This document shows, piece after piece, positions 58,037-64,000 of a stretch of DNA of 64,000 bases (the stretch's first letter is position 1; every line of letters begins with the position of its first letter). The DNA is from Lachnospiraceae bacterium (GTDB lineage: Bacteria > Bacillota > Clostridia > Oscillospirales > CAG-272): assembly GCA_024404495.1 (NCBI GenBank), contig JAKSPT010000006.1, positions 1-64,000 of the forward strand, in the 5' to 3' direction. The translations under genes and the position numbers were made by a program. The notes beneath the pieces were generated by a model, which ran no database searches, was not told the DNA's origin, and saw only the letters and a list, made by a program, of their open reading frames with translations.

Positions 58037-58279
58037 TCAGACGATCGCTTCGTAGAGGTCTGCCGCCTCTGCCTTGCCGACGTGCTCGGCGGTCGAGAGG
58101 ACGCGCACCTTCATCGTGCGTTCGCCGAAGGTGATCTCGATGATATCCCCCGCCTTCACGTCGCAGGACGCCTTCGCAGGGCGTCCGTTGACCGTGACGT
58201 GCGACGTGTCGCACGCCTCGTTCGCAACCGTGCGGCGCTTGATGATGCGGGAAACCTTCAGATATTTGTCAAGACGCAT
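58037..58279 (-). CDS. rqcP: RqcP (YabO), S4-domain partner of RqcH
   Basis: An 80-residue S4 RNA-binding protein: MRLDKYLKVSRIIKRRTVA, VTVNGRPAKASCDVKAGD, and a C-terminal DLYEAI. RqcP binds the 50S subunit next to RqcH during alanine tailing of stalled nascent chains; rqcH itself is at 19887-21638. The position between yabP and hup/mazG is the Bacillus yabO position, which supports orthology. GGAAAC before the ATG gives a modest ribosome binding site. Confidence 0.9.
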   Translation of the reverse strand: MRLDKYLKVSRIIKRRTVANEACDTSHVTVNGRPAKASCDVKAGDIIEITFGERTMKVRVLSTAEHVGKAEAADLYEAIV

Positions 58280-58300
58280 TGTCGTTTCCTTTCGGGCGGT

Positions 58301-58585
58301 TCAGTCCTCGTCGGACTCCCCGCCGCTTTTGAGGTTCTTGCCGGGCGTAAAGGTGACGCGGCGGCTGGCGGCGATCATCATATCCTCCCCGGTGAAGGGA
58401 TTTCTGCCCATGTGTCCGGCGCGGTCCTTCACGCTGAAGGAGCCGAATCCGGCGACCGTGACCTTTTCGCCGTTCCGCAGGGCTTCGGTCATTGCGGCAA
58501 AGACCGCTTCAACGACGGCTTCGGCGTCCTTTTTCTTCATTCCGGTCGTTTTAGAGGCTGCGTGGATCAGTTCGGCTTTTGTCAT
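58301..58585 (-). CDS. hup: HU family DNA-binding protein
   Basis: A 94-residue HU/IHF protein, a histone-like dimer that bends DNA. MTKAELIHAASKTTGMKKKDAE and VTVAGFGSFSVKDRAGHMGRNPFTGE (the beta arm with RNPFTGE) are diagnostic; a short acidic GESDED tail follows. In Bacillus the hup gene (hbs) lies elsewhere; here it sits between mazG and rqcP inside the yab cluster, as in some Clostridia. GAAAGGAA before the start is a good ribosome binding site. The family acts on the whole nucleoid. Confidence 0.95.
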   Translation of the reverse strand: MTKAELIHAASKTTGMKKKDAEAVVEAVFAAMTEALRNGEKVTVAGFGSFSVKDRAGHMGRNPFTGEDMMIAASRRVTFTPGKNLKSGGESDED

Positions 58586-58607
58586 TTCGGTTACGTTCCT
58601 TTCAGAT

Positions 58608-59288
58608 TCAATTCCGGTTCTTTTCGTTTTCCAGTACGGTATCGGTATAACGGGTCAGATACGAGGAGAGCGCCTCCTCGGCGTCGATCCCCTTTTCCTG
58701 CGCCCCGGCGGCAAGCGCCAGAAGACGGCGGGCAAGCCCGTCCGCGTCCTCAAACGAGGCGTCGGGCTCCACGGGAAACGGGACGGACGCTTTTTTCGCC
58801 TTTTTCGCGATCTTTTCGGCGCGCATCAGCGCGGGAAGCGTCTTTGCGACCGCGTCGAGCACCTCACCGGGCGTCTCGCGGTGCTTGGTCTCGGCTTTGA
58901 CCTTTTCCCACATTTCCGAAACCTCGGCAGAGGTGGAAAGGGTCAGCTCTCCGAAAATATGCGGGTGACGGGAAATCATCTTGCGGGTCACCTCGTCGGC
59001 GGCGTCTTCAAAGGAGAAGGTCCCCTCCTCTTCCGCCATGCAGGTGTGGTAAACGACCTGAAGAAGCAGGTCCCCGAGCTCCTCGCGGAGCATTTCCGGC
59101 GAGGAGAGGTCGATCGCTTCCGCCGCCTCGTACGCTTCCTCGATCAGGTTCTTCCGGATGCTTTCGTGGGTCTGTTCGCGGTCCCACGGGCAGCCCTCCG
59201 GCGAGCGGAGGAGGCGCATCACGGCGCGCAGATCGTCGACCGTGTATTTGCCTTTCTTTTCCGCGATCTTTTTCGCTTCGGGATTCAT
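58608..59288 (-). CDS. mazG: MazG nucleotide pyrophosphohydrolase
   Basis: A 226-residue all-alpha NTP pyrophosphatase with two MazG units, a complete first one (GCPWDREQT at about 32-40, E50, E51 and E54 in LIEEAYEAAEAID, E70 and D73 in EELGDLLLQVV) and a degenerate second (about 150-220). It removes (deoxy)nucleoside triphosphates, including damaged ones. The Bacillus homologue YabN has an extra methylase domain that is absent here. Its start overlaps the stop of the flippase gene (ATGA), so the two are coupled. Confidence 0.92.
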   Translation of the reverse strand: MNPEAKKIAEKKGKYTVDDLRAVMRLLRSPEGCPWDREQTHESIRKNLIEEAYEAAEAIDLSSPEMLREELGDLLLQVVYHTCMAEEEGTFSFEDAADEVTRKMISRHPHIFGELTLSTSAEVSEMWEKVKAETKHRETPGEVLDAVAKTLPALMRAEKIAKKAKKASVPFPVEPDASFEDADGLARRLLALAAGAQEKGIDAEEALSSYLTRYTDTVLENEKNRN

Positions 59289-60940
59289 ACCGTTTCCTCT
59301 TTCATCAGATGCACGCGGCAGAGGAGGCGGTAGATCTGCTGTCCCTTCGGGAGCAGAAGGATATCGCTCTTGCGGATGCCGCGCAGCAGGAAGAGGGCGA
59401 CGACGTAGACAACGCCCGCCGCGGCGATCGAAACGAGGGTGCCGACCTTCACCGCTCTGCCCGGGAGAACGATCTCCCAGAGCTTATTCGCGCCGAGCGC
59501 GGCAAACCCGCAGAGGGTCGCGGAAAGCAGGGGCGCAAGGAAAATGCTGCGGAGATCCGGCGTATAATTCAGCAGTTTTTTGATAAACAGGAAGTTCACG
59601 ATCATTATGGTCAGATAGCAGAGGACGGTGGAGATCGGGGAACCCATCATCCCGACCGACGGAATACCGACCAGAATGAAGGAGGAGATCAGTTTGACGA
59701 AACCTCCCGCCGCCATCGAGACGATCGGGATCCACTGGTGGCGGTGTGCCTGCAGGATCGCGCCGGTGATCGAAACGACGCCGAGGAAGATGATGGCGAT
59801 CGAAACGACCGAGAGCAGGGGCGCCGCCATTCGGGACGAGCTGTCGTTGAACAGCAGGGAGAGGATCGGATAGGAGAGCGCCGAAAGCCCGATGGCGCAG
59901 GGCATCGCGATCATCGAAACGACGCGGAGCGAGCTGTCCATCGTCGTTATCACCTCTGTTTTTCTGTCGGAGGAAACGAGGGCGCTGAGGTGCGGAACGA
60001 TCGCCGCCGTGATCGGGGCGATCAGAGTGGGCGGGAGCTTGAACATCGTCAGAGCAAGCGTCTCATAGTTGCCGGTGACCGTGCGGATCGCATTTTCGTC
60101 GTAGCCGATCGAGGCGAGGCGGCCGTTCACGATCATCCCGTCGAAGACGTCGGTCAGGCTCATAACAGAAGAGGAAAGCGTGATCGGCACGCAGACGAGC
60201 AGCAGATCGATCACGATCTTTTTCGTGTCCGAGACCGGCATCTTTTCCCAGCCGGGACGCATGTATTCGGCGTTATATACTTTTTCGTTGAAGAAGAAGC
60301 GGTAAACGATAAGGAAGACCATGCCGAGTGCGACGCCGACCGTCAGACCGACGACCGAGTACGCGGCGACCCTCCAGAGCGGATACCCCTTCGAGATCGC
60401 GTAATTGGCGAAGCCGAGACCGATAGAGAGCTTGCAGACCGCCTCGATGATCTCGGAGACCGCGGTCGGGATCATGTGCTGATACCCCTGATAATAACCG
60501 CGGAAGGCGGAGGACACGCTGATGAGCACCACGGTCGGCGCGATCAGCAGAATCGCGAGCCACGCGTCATCAAGTCCCTTGTAGGAGGAGGCAAGCGGAC
60601 GGCAGAAGAGCATCATCAGAAGCGTTCCGAGAAGACCGACCGCACAGAAGAAGATAAGGGCGACGCGGAAGATCTTTTTTGCTTCCTTCAGGTTGCCCTG
60701 CGCGCGGGCACGGGAGGTCATCAGCGCGAGCGCCGTCGGAAGCCCCGCCGTCGAGATCGTGAAGAGCAGGACGTACAGCTTGTTTGCGACGTTGTAATAC
60801 GCCATCCCGTCGTCGCCGAGGCTGTGCTGGAGCGGGACCTTGAGCAGCGCGCCGATCACCTTGACGAGCAGATTGCCGAGCGTGAGGATCAGCGCGCCCG
60901 CAAAGACGAGATTAACAGATTTTTTGGCAGATGTTTTCAC
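59285..60940 (-). CDS. MOP-type flippase, SpoVB/YabM-like
   Basis: A 551-residue membrane protein with 13-14 helices of the polysaccharide/lipid-II flippase superfamily. VIGALLKVPLQHSLGDDGMAYYN at the start and SAFRGYYQGYQHMIPTAVSEIIEAVCK near 145-170 are SpoVB-family hallmarks. SpoVB is required for cortex synthesis; YabM is its paralogue at the Bacillus location equivalent to this one. The start is a GTG at 60940 with GAGGAA upstream, overlapping the amidohydrolase gene by 29 bases. It begins the conserved cluster leading to mazG, hup, rqcP, yabP, yabQ and divIC. Which lipid-linked substrate it flips is not known. Confidence 0.9.
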   Translation of the reverse strand: MKTSAKKSVNLVFAGALILTLGNLLVKVIGALLKVPLQHSLGDDGMAYYNVANKLYVLLFTISTAGLPTALALMTSRARAQGNLKEAKKIFRVALIFFCAVGLLGTLLMMLFCRPLASSYKGLDDAWLAILLIAPTVVLISVSSAFRGYYQGYQHMIPTAVSEIIEAVCKLSIGLGFANYAISKGYPLWRVAAYSVVGLTVGVALGMVFLIVYRFFFNEKVYNAEYMRPGWEKMPVSDTKKIVIDLLLVCVPITLSSSVMSLTDVFDGMIVNGRLASIGYDENAIRTVTGNYETLALTMFKLPPTLIAPITAAIVPHLSALVSSDRKTEVITTMDSSLRVVSMIAMPCAIGLSALSYPILSLLFNDSSSRMAAPLLSVVSIAIIFLGVVSITGAILQAHRHQWIPIVSMAAGGFVKLISSFILVGIPSVGMMGSPISTVLCYLTIMIVNFLFIKKLLNYTPDLRSIFLAPLLSATLCGFAALGANKLWEIVLPGRAVKVGTLVSIAAAGVVYVVALFLLRGIRKSDILLLPKGQQIYRLLCRVHLMKEETV

Positions 60941-62201
60941 ATTCGTTCCTCATATCGGCTTTCAGTTTTTCGATGTCGATCGTCGTATATTCCCCGTTTT
61001 CATAGAGGACGCGCCCGGCGACCACCGTCATCTTCACGTTTTCGCCCTTCGCGGCGTAAACGGCGGCGGCGTAGGGATCGTAGACCGGCATCACGTTTTC
61101 GGCGTCGGTGTCAAGCAGAACGATATCGGCATCGTAACCGACGGCGATCTTCCCGCAGTCTTCCCTGCCCTGCGCCTTCGCGCCGTTTTCGGTCGCCATT
61201 TTCAGGAATTCCGAGGCGGTGTAGTCGGTCGGGCGGCGGGTAAAGCCTTTATGAAGGATGGAAGCCGTGTACATTTCCTTGAACATATCGAGGGTGTTGT
61301 TCGAGGCGGAGCCGTCGGTACCGAGCGCGACGTTGACCCCGGCGGCGCGCAGCTTGCCGTAGGGCATCACGCCGCTGCCGAGCTTGAGGTTCGAGCAGGG
61401 GTTGTGGACCGCCGTGACGCCTTTTTCCGCCATCAGCGCGATATCCTCGTCGGAGACCCAGACGCAGTGCGCCGCCGAAACGCGGGAATCGAGCACGCCG
61501 CATTTTTCAAAGAAGGCAAGCGGGGTCATACCGCGGCGGGCGATGCCCTCGTTCTGCTCCTTTTCGGTCTCGGAGAGGTGGAGCATGATCGGCGCGCCGT
61601 ATTCCTTCGCCATCGCGGCGACCTCGCGCACGCCCGCTTCCACGTTCGAGTATTCGGCGTGGAGACACATTTCGACGAGGACCTGTCCCTCTCCCGCGCC
61701 GTTGTATTTTTCGTAGACACGGCGGGATTCGAGGAAACGGGCGTCCTTCGAAAAATCGGCGTTTTCGTCAAAGGAGACGAGCGAACGCCCGATATTCATC
61801 TTGATGCCGGTATCGAGCGCGGCACGGACGACGTCCTCCGAGAAGAAATACATATCCGAGCAGGAGACCGTGCCGGTGCGGAGCATCTCGGCAAAGGCGA
61901 CGGACGTGCCGGTATAGACGGCGCTGCCCGTCAGTTTGTCCTCCGCGGGGAGGATTTTCTCGTTCAGCCAGCGGTCGAGCGGGAGATCCTCGCCGTAGCC
62001 GCGGAAGAGGTTCATCGCGGCGTGGGTGTGAAGATTGTAAAGCCCGGGGACCATCAGACGGTGATCGCAGTCGACCGTCCGCTCCCCCTTCTTCGCGGTC
62101 AGCGAAAGCGGCTCCGCGATATCGGTGATCTTTTTTCCTTCCACGCGCACGTCCTTCCGTCCGAGGCCGGGGATCAGCGCGTGCCGAAACAGCATATTCA
62201 T
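60912..62201 (-). CDS. mtaD: Amidohydrolase, 5-methylthioadenosine/S-adenosylhomocysteine deaminase-like
   Basis: A 429-residue metal-dependent deaminase. Metal ligands H58 and H60 are in LHTHAAMN, the third His is in LHLSETEKE near 208, HC in SAAHCVW near 240, and the catalytic Asp in LGTDGSASNN near 290. This is the MtaD/SAH deaminase pattern, which converts S-adenosylhomocysteine and 5'-methylthioadenosine to the inosyl compounds; other adenosine-type substrates are possible. AAAGGA precedes the ATG. Its 3' end overlaps the flippase gene, so they may share a transcript with the uridine-kinase-like gene 33 bases upstream. Confidence 0.9.
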   Translation of the reverse strand: MNMLFRHALIPGLGRKDVRVEGKKITDIAEPLSLTAKKGERTVDCDHRLMVPGLYNLHTHAAMNLFRGYGEDLPLDRWLNEKILPAEDKLTGSAVYTGTSVAFAEMLRTGTVSCSDMYFFSEDVVRAALDTGIKMNIGRSLVSFDENADFSKDARFLESRRVYEKYNGAGEGQVLVEMCLHAEYSNVEAGVREVAAMAKEYGAPIMLHLSETEKEQNEGIARRGMTPLAFFEKCGVLDSRVSAAHCVWVSDEDIALMAEKGVTAVHNPCSNLKLGSGVMPYGKLRAAGVNVALGTDGSASNNTLDMFKEMYTASILHKGFTRRPTDYTASEFLKMATENGAKAQGREDCGKIAVGYDADIVLLDTDAENVMPVYDPYAAAVYAAKGENVKMTVVAGRVLYENGEYTTIDIEKLKADMRNECENICQKIC

Positions 62202-62234
62202 TGGTCTTTCGTCCTTTTCTTCAAACTGAAAGCT

Positions 62235-63149
62235 TTAATCCTTTCCGATAAACTCCCGGAAGACCGAATCCTCCGGAACGTAACCGTTGTCCAGCTCGGG
62301 CAGCGGTTCCAGACGCTCCGCGAGGGAGCGCGCCTTCGGATACCATTCGCTGTCCTTTCCGATCATCGAGAGGAGAGAAAGCGCCTCGTCCCTGATCACG
62401 CAGGGCTCGTAGGGCATCATCGAGTTCAGGTGCATATCGACGGCGGGGGAATAGGGCTCGATGTTTCTCACCTCGTTGTCCACGACTCTATCCCACATAC
62501 TGAAGGTCAGCTCGGCGGAGGCACCGCGCGTCCGGTAATCGCGCACGAGACGGCGCAGGAAGCGAAGCTCCCGCCCGGTGAAGGGGATGCCGTTGACGTT
62601 CAGGTCGGAGGCGACGCTGATGAAGACGCTCTTGAAGCGATTTTTGCCGAACATGGCGGTGACCTCGGGATAGAGCGCCTGGATCCCCTCGAAGAGGAAG
62701 ACGTCGTAATCCCCGGGATCGATCGTTTCAAAGGAAATACGGCGGTTCACCGAAAAATCGTAGATCGGACGCTCGACCTTTTCCCCGCCGAGCAGACCCG
62801 AAATGAACGCCGAGAGATATTCCCCGTCGATCGAGGCGAAGGTCTCCCAGTCCTGTTTTTTCTTTTCCTCGTCGGTGTAGTTGCGTCCGGTGGTGTTTTC
62901 ACGGTAGAAATCGTCGATGGAGATCTGTCTGACCCGCATCCCGCCCTCGGTAAGACGGGTAATGATCGTATCCGCCGTGGTCGTCTTGCCCGAGCAGGAG
63001 GGACCCGACAGGGTGATGACGCGCGGTCGGTACGCCTCGATGCGGCGCGCGGTGCGGTTCAGCGCGGAACGGAAATTACTCTCCGCGCGGGTGACCGCGA
63101 TCTGTCTCGACCGTTCGGAATCGAAGGAATAGAGTACTGTTTTGATCAT
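62235..63149 (-). CDS. Uridine kinase-like P-loop nucleoside kinase
   Basis: A 304-residue P-loop protein of the uridine kinase/phosphoribulokinase family. Walker A is GPSCSGKTT (residues 49-57), then ISIDDFYRE, FLFEGIQAL and the lid-like RRLVRDYRTRG. The C-terminal quarter is helical and lacks a known domain. In many Firmicutes such a protein is a TGS-less version of the threonyl-tRNA-synthetase-like uridine kinase; here no TGS or HxxxH domain is present, so it is shorter. Its substrate could be uridine or another nucleoside. The start has a moderate GAAAGCAG site. Confidence 0.85.
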   Translation of the reverse strand: MIKTVLYSFDSERSRQIAVTRAESNFRSALNRTARRIEAYRPRVITLSGPSCSGKTTTADTIITRLTEGGMRVRQISIDDFYRENTTGRNYTDEEKKKQDWETFASIDGEYLSAFISGLLGGEKVERPIYDFSVNRRISFETIDPGDYDVFLFEGIQALYPEVTAMFGKNRFKSVFISVASDLNVNGIPFTGRELRFLRRLVRDYRTRGASAELTFSMWDRVVDNEVRNIEPYSPAVDMHLNSMMPYEPCVIRDEALSLLSMIGKDSEWYPKARSLAERLEPLPELDNGYVPEDSVFREFIGKD

Positions 63150-63165
63150 AAAAGCCTGCTTTCTG

Positions 63166-64000
63166 TCATTGCAGCTTCATTTTGGCGAAAACGCCGTCGA
63201 TATCTTCCATCGAAAGGTATTCGTAGGGGTATTTCGGCATAAAGATCCGCTCGATGCGGTTGTTTGCCCGGTCGACCAGCTTCGTGACCGCGCCCGCGCC
63301 GATGGCGTAGATATCGTGGATCTCCTCCATAATGAAGATGTTGTAGTAGCCCTCGGCGCCCGGCTTGGCGAAGCCGACGTTTTCAAAGTTGCCGAGGGAA
63401 TTTTTCTGACGGTCGATATCATAGGGAACGTACCCGTGCGCCGCGGCGGAAAGCTGGGAATAATCGACGCATTTCCCGGTCTCGGTCCCGGTGCGGGAAT
63501 AGATCGGGACGCCGGAGGAAAGGATATCCGCCGATTTCTTGACGCAGAAGGTATGTACGGTGATATTGTCCGGCTCGAGCGCGGCGATACGGTCGACCGT
63601 ATCCGAGAAGGAACGGAAGGTGTCGCCCGGGAGCCCGGCGATGAGGTCGGTGTTGATATGCGGGATGCCGCTCTCCTTTGCCAAAGCAAAGGCGCGGAAG
63701 AAATCCTCCGCCGTGTGGCGTCTGCCGATGGCGCGGAGAACGTCGTCCGAGAGGGTCTGCGGATTGATCGAGACGCGGGTCACTCCGTGACGGACGGCGA
63801 TGGCGAGCTTTTCCGCCGTGATCGTATCCGGTCTGCCCGCCTCCACCGTGTATTCAAGCAGAGGCTCGGACAGGTTTTTCAGATGGGAATCGACCGCGGA
63901 AAGCAGATCCTCGAGCTGTTCCTCGTTCAGGATGGTCGGGGTACCGCCGCCGATATAGACGGTGACGAGACGCTTCCCCGACGCCTCGATGACCTTGAAA
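63166..64000 (-). CDS. hemZ: Oxygen-independent coproporphyrinogen III oxidase-like radical SAM protein HemZ (5' end outside window)
   Basis: The C-terminal 277 or so residues of a HemN-family radical SAM protein; the frame is open to the window end. Visible segments are YIGGGTPTILNEEQLEDLL, RVSINPQTLSDDVLRAIGR, HINTDLIAGLPGDT and DNITVHTFCVKKSADIL. The last is characteristic of HemZ, and the C-terminal YYNIFIMEEIHDIYAIGAGAVTK supports HemZ over HemW/HemN. The CxxxCxxC motif would lie beyond the window. HemZ acts in heme synthesis or heme transfer. It ends 16 bases before the kinase gene. Confidence 0.9.
   Translation of the reverse strand, partial: FKVIEASGKRLVTVYIGGGTPTILNEEQLEDLLSAVDSHLKNLSEPLLEYTVEAGRPDTITAEKLAIAVRHGVTRVSINPQTLSDDVLRAIGRRHTAEDFFRAFALAKESGIPHINTDLIAGLPGDTFRSFSDTVDRIAALEPDNITVHTFCVKKSADILSSGVPIYSRTGTETGKCVDYSQLSAAAHGYVPYDIDRQKNSLGNFENVGFAKPGAEGYYNIFIMEEIHDIYAIGAGAVTKLVDRANNRIERIFMPKYPYEYLSMEDIDGVFAKMKLQ

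Overview
The window is a GC-rich stretch of chromosome from what looks like a spore-forming member of the Clostridia (Firmicutes), probably an uncultured gut lineage. The evidence is a yabP-yabQ-divIC cluster ordered as in Bacillus/Clostridium with a SpoVB-like flippase, mazG and rqcP; a yajC-TIGR04086-type gene pair; HemZ; aggagg-type ribosome binding sites; and many sigma-A promoters with 16-17 bp spacers. I found no rRNA, tRNA, CRISPR array, transposase or phage gene.

Layout. 1-2.9 kb: the end of a sugar-acid/pentose-phosphate operon (6-phosphogluconate dehydrogenase, PfkB-type kinase, Gfo/Idh/MocA oxidoreductase). 3-13.4 kb: exported or surface proteins (EEP lipoprotein, CotH-kinase lipoprotein, RCC1 beta-propeller and cell-wall-binding-repeat membrane proteins), with hpf, a Nudix hydrolase and asd. 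13.7-28 kb: an MFS transporter, an in-frame DUF1015-TtcA fusion, an ABC exporter, tcdA, rqcH, an EF-G paralogue, a YhcC-like radical SAM enzyme, and a CPA2 antiporter-MgtC operon behind a 260-nt leader. 28.5-41.1 kb: one long minus-strand operon with a giant solute-binding protein, four sugar-type ABC permeases, an NHL/YIP1 protein and a DUF5696 protein, but no ATPase. 42-50.5 kb: HD nucleotidase, murI, alr, yajC and TIGR04086, and then, in the place where SCIFF-peptide maturases normally lie, a protein that looks like a maturase with its three cluster cysteines changed to serines. 50.7-55 kb: a CorC-type protein, a cobalamin riboswitch with terminator in front of a small HNH-repeat protein and a DUF4430-like anchored protein, and an MFS transporter. 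55.5-64 kb: a pseudo-beta-lactamase-like membrane protein, the sporulation/division yab cluster, MtaD, a uridine-kinase-like protein and HemZ (cut by the window end).

The intergenic DNA is unusual. Two diverged copies of a highly structured 134-bp element lie next to asd. Three copies of a second element of about 250 bp lie at 45.4, 52.1 and 55.2 kb. All five copies share a CTTTGGT...CTTTCTCG motif ahead of or within hairpins, and the arms of one hairpin covary between copies, which points to selection on structure.

The best candidates for undescribed biology are (i) the ATPase-less seven-gene import operon with duplicated permease pairs, (ii) the Cys-to-Ser pseudo-maturase in the SCIFF position, (iii) the B12-riboswitch operon, (iv) the structured repeat family and (v) the antiporter leader RNA. 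All functional statements rest on reading the sequence and on remembered family features; no database search was run.
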